Shown: positions 46,901-61,400 of the stretch, one piece after another
Numbering within the stretch: the stretch's first letter is position 1
Layout of the letters: each line of letters starts with the position of its first letter
Assembly (NCBI GenBank): GCA_029961685.1
Contig: JARWKL010000011.1
Location: 64,501 to 128,500 of the forward strand
DNA length: 64,000 nucleotides
Direction: 5' to 3'
Origin: Aristolochia californica
Lineage: Eukaryota > Streptophyta > Magnoliopsida > Piperales > Aristolochiaceae
Position numbers and translations under genes: made by a program
The notes under the pieces: generated by a model
What the model was told of the DNA's origin: nothing
The model's database searches: none
The model's input: only the letters and a program-made list of their open reading frames with translations

Positions 46901-49370
46901 CTCAACTACCCCCAAGCATGAGGAGCTTAATAGAATTCTCACTGCAATCAACCTTCATCATCATGGTTACCTAAGTGTGTGCACCTCTTGTCCCCTGTGT
47001 GACCTTGAGGAGGAGAGTACTTGCCACCATTTTGTGTCCTGCCCCTTCTCTTGGTCTGTGTGAATGAGCATCTTCTATCTGGGCTTCTTCTTTGCTTGTC
47101 GAATGACATCCCCTTGGTTGGGCGCTTGCTTCTAGGGGCTCCCCTCCCTAAATTGGGAAATATGATCATTTCAGCCTGTGTTGCCTTCTTCCCCTAGGGC
47201 ATTTGGATGGAGCGCAACAATAGGCGTTTCAATGCCAAGCATCTCTCCCATGATCGGGTCATCTCCCCCATTACTGACCTCATCTCCTCCTGGCTCCACT
47301 CCAGGAAGGAGTTTTTTGCTCTCTCTGGGCTCTCGCCCAGGGATAACTGGAGTATCATTGCTTAGATGGGAGCCCCATCGAGGCCTTAGATGTTGCAGGA
47401 GTGGCAACCCCCTAATTTGGGCTTCATCAAGATGAATTTTTATGGCAGTTCTCTCGGCAATCCTGGCATGGTGGGCCATGCTGGTGTTTTCCATGATTCG
47501 GGTGGTAATCAGCTCAACTCCTATTTTGGACCTATGAGCATTTCTTACTCCACTACTGTCGAGCTTCAGGCCTTCCTCAGAGGCCTCATGATCTTCTGTG
47601 AGCACTTCTCCGGGCCGCTCCACATTGAGGGAGGCTCTGTGGTGATTGTCGTGTGGTTCTCCTCTCCCTCATCTCTGCCGTGGCATCTTTTGGATGTATA
47701 TTATTCCATTCTTGACATTCTTCCCCACTTTACCTATATTTGGCCCCATGTGCCAGATCTGCAAATTCTGTTGTAGACAGTTGTGCTGAACAGGGGGCCT
47801 CTCTCCATGGCCCTTCTTGTAAGGGGGAGGTCTGCCTAGCCTTGTTTGTTTTGCTTCTGGTTTTAATAAATCCATCACTTTCTCACAAAAAAAAAAAAAA
47901 AGCTTGGACTAGGCAGCCATATTCATTGCTGGAACTCAAGTGTTCCATCAAGGATCTAAGCATATTGAAGTGGATTGTCACGTCATCTGAGATGTTGTAA
48001 TGAAGAAGGAAGTTGTCACTTCCTATATTAGATCTGGTGACCAAGTGGCAGATATGTTTACTAAATCATTGGGTAAATGTTGTGGGAAGTTGAGACTCAT
48101 AGACATATACACTCCAATTTGAGGGGGAGTGTTAAAAATCAGCTAAGGGGTAGTTTCGTCATTTTATATTAGATGTATCTTCCAGAATAGACAATATATT
48201 AGATGTAATTTGAATGTGTATTATGGGAGATATAATGGTTCAATTGAAATGTATGTAAGTGGGGGCATTCTTGTAATTATCACCTGCTTAAGTGAATAAA
48301 AGAATAAGAGGAGATGAAGGATTAGATGGCACTTAAAATCTCTTGCAGTTCTAACATCTTGAAAAGTTGAAGCAAGATGAGAAACATGAAGCGATCAACT
48401 AAGGGAAAGCAATGAGGCTGTCGTCCTTCATTGATTTAACTGGTTAGGGCACAAAACTCCTTTTGCTGTCTTAATATACAATTTACAAAAAGACATGGAC
48501 AATATTGCCCTTGGAATTACTTCAAGCTATGTGACAAATATACCCTTACAGCTTAAAAACAGAATAAAAGGTCCTACAATAACTCTACAAAAGTCATTCA
48601 CTTTATTACATTTAAACAATGCCATTATCTCCATTTTATCATAAAAATATATCCAAAATAAACTTTTTTTTCTTGAAAAAGGCGATTTTATTCAAGGCAG
48701 GAAGCCAAAAAACAAAGCAAGGGGCTAGGCAAGGGGAGCCCCTGTTACATTGAGTGTTTAAAAGGAGACTTCATACTTTCCCAAAGTTTGAGCCAAGGAA
48801 TTGGTTGAAAGGTCTTCAAATATCTTCAAGGAGGGTTAGAACCCTATGAGCATCAGGAAATCACTAATTTCGAGTCACCTTCAATCCAATGAACATCATT
48901 TAGGAATGTATGTGGTAAGTAATAAACATAGAATAAGAAGAAATCAAATTTTAAGTCATTCAATGCAATTTTAATGGTCAAGTTAAAAAATTGGTTGTAC
49001 CTAGGGTCGAAGGACTTGGATACTTGGTCCCTTTTTTTTTTTGACATATTTTTGTCTATTGTTCAGGCTTTGCCTTCAAATGCAAAGGAGATAATTGAGC
49101 TCGCCGATGTACTTTTAAGGTGGTTTGTCTTACGGTTCTGTGAATCCAACACAACATGTTTATTGAAGGTGCAAACTCTTTCTACTATAGTTGTTTAGTT
49201 ATGTTTGAAACCGTGGTGTAATATTCCCTTTTCTATGCTAGTTACAGGTTTTGGAGTTCCTACCACAGCTTATTGAAACATTCAGAGATGAAGGTTATGC
49301 TCTTACAGAATCGGAAGCCGCCATATTTCTTCCGTGCTGGATAGAGAAGGTTCATTGATGCTTACTGTTT

Positions 49371-49408
<38 letters not shown>

Positions 49409-52400
49409 GCCCATAGTGACTCTTTTCATCTGCTTTCATTCTGTCATTTTCTTTTCTGCTGTTAGACAACTGTTTATTTAGATACAGCAAGTGACACTGA
49501 ATTGTAGAAAGAAGAAAAATGAGTTGTTTATGAGCTGAAAGGAGAATGATATGTGATTTCATTTAGACAGCTCTTTAGTTAGATAAAAAAGGTGACACCA
49601 AATAGTTCAAAAAAGGAAAATGAGCTGCTTAAACGCTGTTAGGTGAAATGATAGGTGGTTTTATTGCCCACATTTGGATAATGAGACCTTCCTGTAGTTT
49701 GTACCTTACCTCCTGAAACGCAGGTTGGGTGTATATTGGCCTTGTATGGGACCATTGCACTGCTGTGCTGTGTCTACATCATACTCTAGTATCTGACACT
49801 GGTGCTGGTTCAAGGGCAATTTTTTTTAAAGAGAAATGGAATTCTATATATATATATATATTTTTTTTTTTGAAATGATGCTGATTTTTATTGAGAGAAA
49901 AACTCGAAAAAGCAATTTACAAAGGAGGGAAGCCTTCACAAACAATGAGAAATTGTTGGGAAGTTCCGAATTTAGCCAATTTATTAGCCAAAGAGTTGGC
50001 TGATCTAGGAATGAGATTCCAATTACAATGAATAAAAGATACAATGTTAGCAATACTATCGGTGATTAGCCAGTGGCGCCAAGGGGGGGAGCTGTCTTTG
50101 GAACACCAACTAATAATAGTCTTCGAGTCGCCTTCAATGATTAACTTGCCATGGAGATCCTTGAAGCATTGGAGGCCGAACAACAAAGCACTAACTTTAG
50201 TAGTATTAGAATCGGGATGCCCACTAGACCAGCATAAGAAAGAATAGGGTCTCCATTGTGACCTCTAACACACCGCCTGCTCTTGCCGGCCCAGGACAGC
50301 CAATAGTACTACGATCTAAATTGAGCTTAATGCAGTCGCAAGGGGGAGGATCCCAGATGGCCATACTCGGAGTTCTGTAGGGGCCAGATATATTGGCGAT
50401 CAAGCTCCAATTTTTTAAAAGGGAAACACCCGATAGAGCGGCAAATTCTTTCCTTGTATTAAGCCAACTCGAGATGAGGTCAACGGCATGAGAAGCCGTG
50501 TTGTCCGGGGTGCATGCTTTGGAGTTGAATCTCCAGTTATTCCGCTCGAGCCAAATGCACCATGAAATATGTGCAAGACAGGCCGAAAAAATTAACTTGT
50601 TCAGCAGAGGAAGGTGAATCCCTCGAACCATCTCAAAGGTGCCGAAGCGGTCCTGATGTAGCCCTACTTGGAGCCCAATCTTTTGAAAAATCTTCATCCA
50701 GATTTGTCACGAAAATCCAGTGTAAGAGGACATGTTGGACTGTTTCATCGCACTCACCACAAAGGGGACAAAAAAGATCAAGGGCGGTGAAGCCTCTTCT
50801 ATGATGGTTGTCAGAAGTAAGAATATGTTCTCTGATGGAAAATGGAATTCTATAGAGGAGATCTCCCTTTCCAACAAGGGATTCGAGGGAAGCTCCTTGC
50901 TTGGCAAGAGAGTTAGCTAAGGAATTAGCTGAACAAGGTACATGAATCTACATATAGTGAAGAAGGGAAATGATATCAGATATGCGGTCAATGGCACCCA
51001 GGCGGGGTCACAAAAGAAGAATACTGGCTGATAACCACCTGTGAGTCACCTTCATTGATGAGGAGGCCATTGAGGCATGGTGAGCCATTGGAGGAGGGAG
51101 AAAAACTCAGCTAAGGTAGAATCAGCAATCTCCATTGGACCAGCATAGGAGATGAGAATAGTTCCATCGGCATCTCTGAAAGCTCCACTGTAACCAGCCA
51201 TCCCCAGATTTACATAGACACTTTCATCAAAATTGAGTTTAATTGATCCCGGCAAAGGGGGTTCCAAGGGATGCAAGTGGAAGGACGAGGAGGTGCAGAC
51301 ATATAAATTTGCAATGATGCACCAATTAGTGCGAAGAGAGGTGTCAAAGAAATTGATGAATTCCTTCTTGGTGTGGAGGCACGAGGAGACGTGGCCAATT
51401 GTGATATAAGAGACCTTCGAATTGTGAAAAAATTTATTGAACCACCTGTTGTTCTGCTCCTTCCAAAGGGCTCACAGGATATGGGTGTGAAAGTAGAGTA
51501 CCAAGATGAACCAAACCAGCACTAAGAAGTCCCGGGGGATGCAGAATTGAAGTCCAATCCGACAGAGAATATTGGTCCAAACATGCCAGGAGAAATTGAC
51601 AGTGGAACAGAAAGTGGGGAAGCATCTCATCACATTGTTTGCAGAAAGGGCAGAGCCTACATGGGGATGTGTTTCCACACCTTCTTAGATTGTCAGCAGT
51701 CAGGATCTTTTTTAGAAGAGCACACTTTGGAGGGGCCGAGAGTTTCCCCGCAATGGCAGCAGAATGGCGAGTAGTGCTTTCATTCCAGCCAATGATGGGT
51801 TTGTATGCTGATGCCAGTGAGAAGAGCTTGCTGTTGTAAGGTCGTCAAATAATTTTGTTTTGGATAGTAGGCTTGATAGTGGTTGCTTGAATCTTCGCAA
51901 CCAGCTGAGTTTCATCATCTGCCAGCCCCCTTCGGAAGTGCAGATTCCAGCAAGCTTGAGTCCGAGAATCAGCAACAGTGGCATGCTTTCTGGTGCTAAA
52001 TTGTAGAAGAGGAGCGTAGGCATTGCTGAGTGGGCCACCATCACTCCAATCAAACCAAAAGCTTGAGGTACCATAGCCAGCAAAGAACATGACCCCATGC
52101 TCAATGATGCTGAGGAGGGGGTAAAAGACATGCCATAGAGGAGAGTCGCTGGTGTTGGCCACCAGAAATCCACCAAATGTCCGTCTAGCCAAATTTGGCT
52201 GCAATCACCTCCAAATAGCTTTATGGGTGAAGTTAAACTTCCAAAACCATTTTAGTAGATAGGCTTGGCTCATGTCCTTGGTCAGTCGAATACCTAAGAC
52301 CACCAAGTTCCTTTGGCCGGTATACCTCAGACCAGCTAACAAGGTGATTTTTTTTTTTTTTTTTTTCAATGATCCAACTAGGAGAAGAGAAGAGAGGAAC

Positions 52401-55400
52401 CTGGTCTGATGCATGCGGGTCGGGAGGGAAGAGACCTTCGCAAGTCTCCTTGAATCTCTGAAGTCGCCTTTTCAAAGCCTTCAGCCGCGGAGGAATTCCC
52501 TCCTCCACTTGAACAAGAAGTGCCACCCTTGGTGTCTCCCCCTAACCCATCCAGTCCAGATCCTCCACTAACGAGGTGAATGCTGCCACGGATCTGCTTC
52601 AGAGGCACGACAACAACATCTTTTCTCTGGCGAAGGATGACAATGGGCCCTAGACGAAGGCAAGAAGCAGGAATTTGGTGAAAAAGGAAAGGTTTGGAAT
52701 CTTCGTGGACTTGTGGTGACTCAGAGATATCGCTGGAACTAAAGCCAGGTCAAATAGAAAAGGTTTTTCGTCTAACCCTCATAAATGGGACGAAAAGATC
52801 TTTCATCTCGGTTCCAATTGTAGCGACTTCGGATTTTGTTCGATGCCTCGAGGATGGTGAAATGGCAAAAGCTCCAAGACTTCGGGAAATACAGGTCGGA
52901 GATATCTCTTTCTCTCTCTCTCTTTTTCAGAAGAAGGGGATACGGGAGATAAAAATCATTCAGAGGAGGGGAATGCTTGTAATGGCACGAGTTTATCTCC
53001 CTGAAATTTTTGGAGGTTCCTTCTGTCGGAAACAGTTGCGAGAAATCATCTCAAACCTCGCTAGAGAGCAAGGTACGCATATAACTCTTGATAAATCTTC
53101 TCCAACCTCCCATTTTGACCCCCCAAGAAACGACATCTTTCAATCCCCTCCCGAACTCCAATCATGGTTGGCTCCCTAGAAATGGCTAATTTTCTCAGAC
53201 CGGAGGAGGAGGTTGAAGTTGCTCTTGAATCTATAAGATGGACACAAGAAAAGGAGGTCTTTGTGTCGAGATGGTTGGAGACCACACTGAGTTGCCCTCT
53301 CGGGCTGTGGGTCTCGATCAAAGGACTGCCGATAAAGCTCTGGTCGGTAGAGGTGTTGAACTGCATTTTCAATTCCTTCAGAGTTCCAATCGAGTGGGTG
53401 GAAAATACCATGGAAAAATCTCGTCTTGATGTAGCAATGGCGTTCGTAGTCTCGATTTCGTAATGGATTGATCCTCTTTACCTGAAGGTCGTCAGTGGGG
53501 AGGATTTTGTCTGGACTAAGGCTTCCTTCGGGAAGCTGAGTATTCTAAGTCCGCCGGGAGAGTCACTGGCGCCGAAAGAGATGTTCCTTTTTCGAGTTTG
53601 AGGACCAGTCACCATACCGAGTCAACACACAATCAACTCAATACGGTGACTCAAATTCGGACGAGTCAACTTCGTTTCCGAGTTATGACTTGGAGTCTGC
53701 TTCAAATTCAAATTTGCATGCACTTTTTTCAAGGCACGCTCCTTCTGTCCTGGACTTGACTACCGCGGTTGTCCCCTTGGTAGTTTCAAATTCAAATTTA
53801 AACATCAATGTTTAGTGGAATAAAGCAAGCGTCATCTCAGACCTCCCATCTTCCCCTTCTTTCCCAAACCCCAATGTTGGAGATACACATTTTTCCATGA
53901 ACTTTTTTCAAAGCTTGTCAAAAAAGCTATCCTTTTCATGTACCCCTCCGTCATAATCCCTCTCCCATCTTGCCTTCCCGAACTCCAATGTGGTTCCATC
54001 CCCCATTTCCTTTCCCCTTTTTTCAAAATTTTCGATCAGCCCTGCCATAAATCTTCTGTCAAACCCTCTTTTCCAGAAAAGTACCTCCAGAAACATCTTG
54101 TACCCCTACCCTTGGTCCCTCTTCCCAAGATACTTAGCGCAGGGCCCTCAAAGCCACTTCCGTCATGAGATGGAAAATGGTGAGAAGTCCAAGCAAAGTG
54201 GGGAGTGCTCTGCGCAAGGCATTTATCACGCGGTCAGTCCCTCTGTCATGCATCATATCGAGACCTTAAGGGCGGCAACCCGAAGGAGTGTTGGGTCTGT
54301 GCAAGGAACACATATCGAGGTCAGTCCCCCTGACACACGCCATCTCGAGGCTTATGGGGAGTCTTCCCCAAGGACCGCTGGACAGCATGCGTGGCTGGCA
54401 AACTCTAGCAACGGGTCTATGTTTGGTACATGTTCCACTCTTCAGATCCCACTCGTCGAGTCACACCACATTGGGATCCACTCTGAGTGAAATGGAAATA
54501 TCACTGAGAGGGTCGAAGATATTACCCATAGCTTTCCCCTCCTAAAATGTTCTGCATCTTTCGGTGATGGCGAACAAGATAACATTCACACAGAGCTCAA
54601 CTACCAAAACAACTGTGCCGAACAAGATACCCCTCAAAGAACCGAAATGGCATTGCCTCCCACCTCCCCCTCTCTTTTTCATCATCTCGATGCTGCATCA
54701 ACATCCGAAGCCACTGCTTCCTTGCACTCGGCCTCTCCTCCTGTCCTAGCAACCTACCAAAGAAGAAGGCGCTGCTAGGAAAGCACTATTCATCATGGTG
54801 AATCTAGTTCGACCTAACCTATGCCTCTTGAGACCTCCTTCCTCCCCCAAATGAAAGGTCTCTCGGCTAGTGGAGGAACTGAAAGTTGAGCGCCACAAAT
54901 ATGGTGATGAGACGTAGCAGCAAATGATGAACTTGGCGCACTTCATGGGAGTTGTTTATATGGGTTCGCTGCCGAGGGACAACACCACACTGGAAGTCAA
55001 AATGAAAGGTAACAAATGATTTTGTTATGTTGGAATGTCAGAGGAATTAGTGCAGCCTGGAAGCGCGGTATGATTACTAGTTTCCTCTCTCAGTTTAAGC
55101 CCTTTATTGTGATTCTCCAAGAGACGAAATGTCAAGAAATGATTGATGCCATTGCATAGGAACTATGGGCATGGCCTTCAATAAAGTGGGTGGCAGTCAA
55201 CGCTATTGGTCACTCCGGCAACATTTTCTTTGCCTATGGCTCCACTTATTTTGATGCTCTTACTTAAGGCTGTTTCTCTTTGGGAATCTAGTTTCGGGAC
55301 CACTCCTTGGGAGTATGGTGTGTGTGTGTGTGGGGGGGGGAGGGAGTTTATGGCCTACAAGATATAGGGAGAGAAGGATTTTTTGGGAAGAGCTCTTTGA

Positions 55401-58400
55401 GCTCTATCAGTTGTGGAGATTCCCCTGGCTATTTGCGGGGGATTTTAACGCTTTCCTATTCTGTAATGAGAAGAAGCCTCCGGCAAATTCCATATCTTCT
55501 TCAATGTGAGGGTTCTCGAATTTCATTAGTGGTTGCTGTCTTGACGAGATATCTCTCTCGAAAGAACTATACCCTGGTCAAACAGCCGGCAACAACCAAT
55601 TCCTTCAAAACTGGACCACTTATTGGCCTGCCCTGATTGGTTGCAGCTTTTTGGCAATGTCAATGGGCAGGTGTATTTATCTCCTGCCGAGTTCTCTTCC
55701 CCAAATTCTCTGAATTCTGAACTCAATACTATACTGCATCAAGAGAAAATTCGATGGAAGCAAAGAGCCAGATTTAAATGGCTGAAAGAAGGTGATGCCA
55801 ACACAAAGTTTTTCCATGCCGTCGCATCGGCAAGAAGGAGATGCAACTGAATTACCTCATTATGTATTGATAATGAGGTAACGTCATGTCGGACCTTAAT
55901 CACTAATGTGTTGATTCAGTTTTTCTCAAATCTATATTCAGAGGAATGTACAATTAGGCCAAAAGTTCAGCACATATATTTCTCCTTGTTCTCCCATGCA
56001 GCAACTTCCCTATTAGAGTCCCCTTTCTCAGCTGAAGAAATTGAGAGGGCTGTACTTGGTATGGAATGTGATAGGGCTCCAGGCCCAAATGGTTTCAATG
56101 GAAATTTTCTAAAAAGGTTTTGGCCAAGGCTCAAGGAGGACATCTCTGATATGATTCATGTTTTTCTCATGAATGGTATCACTTTTCGCAGCATCAGCGC
56201 ATCTTTCATTACCTTGATCCTGAAGAAGACCAATGTTGAGAAACCAGAAGACTTCCGGTCTATCAGCCTAGTAACAAGTGCATATAAGATCATTACAAGA
56301 ATTCTGGCGCATCGGCTAAAGGCCATGCTCTTGATCGTCATCCACCGTGGGCAAGGCGCTTGCCTGAAGGGGAGAGAAATCTTCGACTCTACTATGGCAG
56401 CTCATGAGCTTATCGACTATTTCAATCGTAGCAAGGATCCAAGAATCGCCCTCAAGCTTGACCTAGAAAAGGCTTTCAATTGTGTTAATTGGGTACTCCT
56501 TGATGAATTAATGGAGAAAATGGGCTTTGGTGCAAAATGGAGGTTTTGGATCAGGAGTTGCGTGGGCTCGGCCTCATTTTCTCTCATTCTCAATGGCTCG
56601 GTCTGCGGGTATTTCAAAGGTTCCAGGGGTATCAGGCAGGGAGACCAGCTCTCTCCGCTTCTCTTCAATATTATAGCGGAATTTCTCTCCTCAATGTTTT
56701 ACTTGGCTGTGATTCTTAGGTGGCTACCTCCTACTATCCACCAGTAGGCTTTTAATGTCCTCATTCTACAATGATACTATCATTTTTGGGATCGGTAACA
56801 TGGATGGCACCAGAAGGATGGAAGCAGTCTTGGGACTATTTGAACTAGCCTCAGAGCAAAAAGTTAATTGGGGAAAAACTTCCCTCATGGGTTTCAATGT
56901 TAGTTCCAATCTTCTTGATGAGATGGTAAATCTCTTTGGATGTAAAGCATCTAGCAGCCCGTCCACTTACCTTGGCCTTCCTCTCTTCAATGATCGCATA
57001 AACCAAAGTCTGTGGAGCCCTGTGATGGAAAAGATCGAGAGCTGGAAGATTTACTCTCCTAAAGTCTTCTATTGCAGGCATTCCGAATTATGTTATATCT
57101 TTTATGCCTCGTCCTGCCTCCATATGCAAAGACATGGATAAGTTAAAATGAAGATTTCTTTGGAGAGGATCAAGTGATGCCTTTAAATACCATTTGGTCA
57201 AATGGGAAGAGGTTTGCTTGCCAAAACAGATGGGTGGTTTGGGGATTCGGAAATCGAAGGAAATGATATTACATAACTTATACTCTGTTTGTTCGATTAT
57301 CTTTTCATCTGCATGTTTTCAAAATCTTTGCTGTTTTAGTTGGTTGTGATTGTTATCTCATATCTTCTTCATCATTGCTTCTAGTAGTGATATCATGTAG
57401 TCATAGAAATACAGTTTGAAGCATGTTTAAATCACTTACACGAGTTTCAGTGTATGGTTTTTGTCCCTCATCCAATTCATCCATCTGTGTCCAAGGTGAT
57501 TCTTGCTGGTAACTGGGAAGCATTCTATAATGTGAAGCTGGATGATATCCGTGTAACATTTTTTTGCAGTATTTTTTTTATTAGTTTTGAGGGTCTTGGG
57601 CTTATATGCAACTATCTAGCTACTAATTTCTTATATGGACATGTGCTTGTGTGGTTGTAGTCTGGACATAACATTGAGAAAGTGAGGGAAAAGATGCGGG
57701 AACTAACAAAGCAAATTACTAGCATTTATTCCGCAGCTAAACTATTCCCATACATGTTGGAGGGACTTCGATCGAAAAACAATCGGACTCGGATAGAGTG
57801 TGTGGATCATGTTGGATTTTTAATGGATCACCATGGAACTGAGGTATGTTTTGTGTTGTTTATGGATTTGGCAAATCTGTTGATTATCTTCTGTATTGTT
57901 GTTGAGTATAATTATTATAGCTATAGGTTTCATATTTGGCAGGTTTTTACCCTTGTATTGTTCCTATTTTTCTTTATTATTTTTTTTAACAGATAAGTGG
58001 ACAGCTCAAGTCCTTGCAACTTGTTGCGGGATTGACATCAGAACGGGATGGAGAAATTAGAAAAGCAGCTTTAAATACCATGGCTACTGCTTACAAGAAC
58101 CTTGGTATGTTAGGGCCTCATGCTCTAGTGAGAAAGGTGTTAAAGTTCAGCACCTTGTTATGCGGAGCACCTTTCCTCTTATTGAATGTACTTTTCATTT
58201 AGACCGTCTTGTGAGTGAAAGCTGTCTTATGTTTTCCCCTTATGCTTCAGTTATCGTTCTCTTCTGATGCCTTTACACATAGTGAATGGAGAGAGAAAAT
58301 GATTGTTGCTTGTATTCCAACTACGGCCTTCTTCATCTTGTGTTCTTTCTAGTTTCTTTAGATTGGTTTTTATAACAATGGTTGTACTTAGCTAGTTTAG

Positions 58401-61400
58401 TTTTTTCTATAATTATAGTTTTACGCTGTACCTCGCTTTTTGCAATGCAATTTTGAGTTCCTCTGCTATTCAAAACAGAAAAATGGTTTCTTTTCGCTTA
58501 TGAGTGTAACACTTCGTTTGTTGTACTTGTAAGGGTGAATAATTGTGGACTTTCAATGCTTGGTTGCATTATGTTTTGATTTTTCTATGGAAACAGGTGA
58601 TGATGTTTGGAAATATGTTGGGAAGCTATCAGATGCCCAGAAGAGTATGCTTGATGACAGATTCAAGTGGAAGGTTGGTGACATTACTAATCTTATAATT
58701 TCTTTTCTGAACAAATTTGTTATCTTTATGCTATATGCATATGGGGCCATATATGACTTTTCTCTAGGCTAGAGAGATGGACAAACGGAAGGAAGGAAAA
58801 CCGGGGGAAGCGAGGGCAGCTTCAAGGCGTTCAGTGAGAGACAATGGGTGCGTTGATTTTTACTCTTAAAGAATTGCTTGTTCTTTTTATTATGATATGC
58901 TGACTCCAGAATAGTTTTTCTTCATTTGGTCTAAGCCTTTTTTAACTAGTTTTTCCTGTTATTGAGTTAGAATCATTTTATACATCCTAAAATGATGGTT
59001 ATCAGTAGAGAATGCATTCATTTTCCTTAGTGGTATGTATTATATTTTCTTCTTTATGAATCTCTCATCTTTTTCTATAAAAAAAATGTAGAGTTTGCAT
59101 TCTATAAATTGCACTTTTCGGAAATATTTCAAAAGGGCAATTTTTATTAGAGAAACTGAAAAGTACGGCTGTATGTCTGTGATTAAGTGATTGGCATAAT
59201 GATAAACGTTTTGATGATGAGATGGGTGTAATAGATGATATACCGCATAGAGAGACTTATTCCATGTGGAGTGGGCCTGGATTGAAAAACAACTGGTAGG
59301 AAAGAGTTGAACTCAGATTTTTGGGCACTAGACAAAGGCCCTTTGGTTTGTGTCTTTCATTGTAAGGCAGAAATCCTAGGAATAATCTAGAACTTCTCAT
59401 GGGAAATCCGAGTGCAGGGGAGTCTTCTGTGTTGCGAGAGCATTTTTTATAGCCAAAAAACACAATGGAACTTGCTACAGATGCTCATGATACTATCAGT
59501 TTGAATTTGAGCTAACCAAGCTGTAGATGGAACTTTCTGGAAGGCTGAGACCAGGTGTCTTGCTAGGATAATTGTTTACAGTGGCTTTTATGGGGAAGAA
59601 TATCTCCGAGTCAATCCAATTACCTATGAAGCACTTAATTCTTTGTTAGAATGGCATGATGGATGTCTGTATGAAAGTCATGTGTTCTTCATAGTAATGA
59701 GAAGTTTTGAGTGAAACCAAAGATGTATGATGAGGATGAAAAGTCGAACAGAGAAAAAGGAAGAAAAAAGAAAATAAGAGGGTTGTCAGTCTAATCTTAT
59801 CTGGACCCCTCAACTTGTATTATCATCTTTCTACATGAAGTATGCTATTTGAGCAGGATACAGCAATCTTTTGAATACAACTTATAATATTTCTTGGACT
59901 ATTGGATCTTATTTGTACAATTCTAGAGAAGAGTGCCCAGTTAAACTTAACACTCCTGTATTCGTACAATTTGTACAATTTTAGGGCAGGTCTTAAGTAA
60001 AGGCCAATTTTAAATGAAATGCAAAGTTTTTATTTAGTTACTTCAGATAACTGTGTCTTCAATTTCTTTAATTTTTAATTTTACTTTTTGTGGCTGAAAA
60101 TTGATGGTGCTAGCAATGAACTTCCTTCACATTCTCATTTGATCTTTTATAGCCAGGTTTGATACCCGAAAATCAAACATTTGAAATCATTTTCATGATC
60201 AAATTGTTGGTAGTATGAATGGGTTCCTTGAGCATAAAACTTCTGATTCACCATTATTAAAGTGATTTTGTTGCTGATATTTTGTAGCTTTTACAGAATT
60301 GTCTTGAGTGGTGTTACTGTTTGTTTAGAAATATATCTTGCTTTTGGCCTGTCATTTGGAAACCTTCTTATTCCCCTGGACAGAATTTATGTTCAGTCAA
60401 CTTGTTTCTTTGTCATGTGGGATTCTTTTGATGGAACTTAGATATTACTGTTAACTTGGAATCTGGCATTGATTTCCAAGGTTTATTTTCCTCGTCCTAC
60501 TCTTTTTCTCATTGTTTTTATTTACAGTTTAGATGTGGCAGAGCAAAGTGGAGAGGTGATGTTAAGTTCTTTGCCAGTTCCTGTTTTGACGAGGTACTTT
60601 TTAGACACTACAGATGTCCTCTAGGAATCATGTGTTAAATAATGAGCATGATGCTATTGCTGATAATCATCAGGGAGAGCAGTGGACATTTTGAGCCTCA
60701 CATGGATAGACATCTGATGCCTCGCACACTAGCCTCTGCAAATGGTCCAACAGACTGGAATGAAGCTCTAGATATTATCGTGATGGGCTCCCCTGAACAG
60801 GTTTTGTACCTGTGGCACTTGGATCTTCTCTCCTTTTTTTTTCTGTAATTTACTCTTTTTTTTGCCATTCTATAACTCTGTTTTTTTGTTATTTTTTTTC
60901 TTTCTGAATGTTGATTATATACGCATGCTACACTTCATTTCCCCTGTGAGACTAGAACCCGGGACCTCAGGCTAAATCTTTCTTCTTTTTATTGTATTAT
61001 CACTTATAGTGCAAGCTTTATGACTTTTTCTTTTCATAGTACTGTTGAAAATCTTTTGTATCAAATACTGAATTGACTTCTTGGATGCTACTATGAGGTA
61101 ATAAAGCATTTCTTTTGGTTTTCTGCTCACTGTTGATTTAAGTGATCACTTTGGTAGTGTCTTCCTCTCATCGTAACATTATCATCTTTTGTCAGACAAA
61201 AAAGGAATGATCTTCTTGTTTCCACTTTTAAGTGTGAATTATGATGCCTGGGGATTTTTATTTTTTTTTGGAATGTACTTCCTACAACTGGAAAAAATGA
61301 ATCCCTGACCTGATTAGCTTTCCTTAAGTTTTTATTTCTGGAATTCTCATCAGTTACTATGTGACTTGAACAGCTTGTGAAATCTTTCTGTGATGGTGTC

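Larger units (their letters stand above)
43858..47901 (+). mobile_element. LINE copy broken by two solo LTR-like insertions
   Basis: + strand pieces: SDLWLGDKILDISHG (post-RT type), then out of order LKARDTNTKFFHAIASARRR (pre-RT), AAHELFD; interruption; LKLDFEKAFDRVNWDLLEDL (44741-44800); interruption by a gypsy LTR; then FNIVVE-type RT, RWRGTSTEFKYHLVGWKDV region (46300-46365), zf-RVT (46860-47060) and RNase H (47420-47770). Ends GGTTTTAATAAATCCATC...poly(A) at 47887-47901. Confidence 0.87.

Noticed and set aside
55908..56747. 279-codon reverse transcriptase frame as an active LINE gene
   Set aside because: It stops before zf-RVT and RNase H, the catalytic box is shifted out of frame, ORF1 is broken and no poly(A) tail follows.
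57454..57660. Extra MOR1 exon ending at the exon 32 acceptor
   Set aside because: No similarity to MOR1. Known order LPCWIEK to SGHNIEKV is continuous without it.
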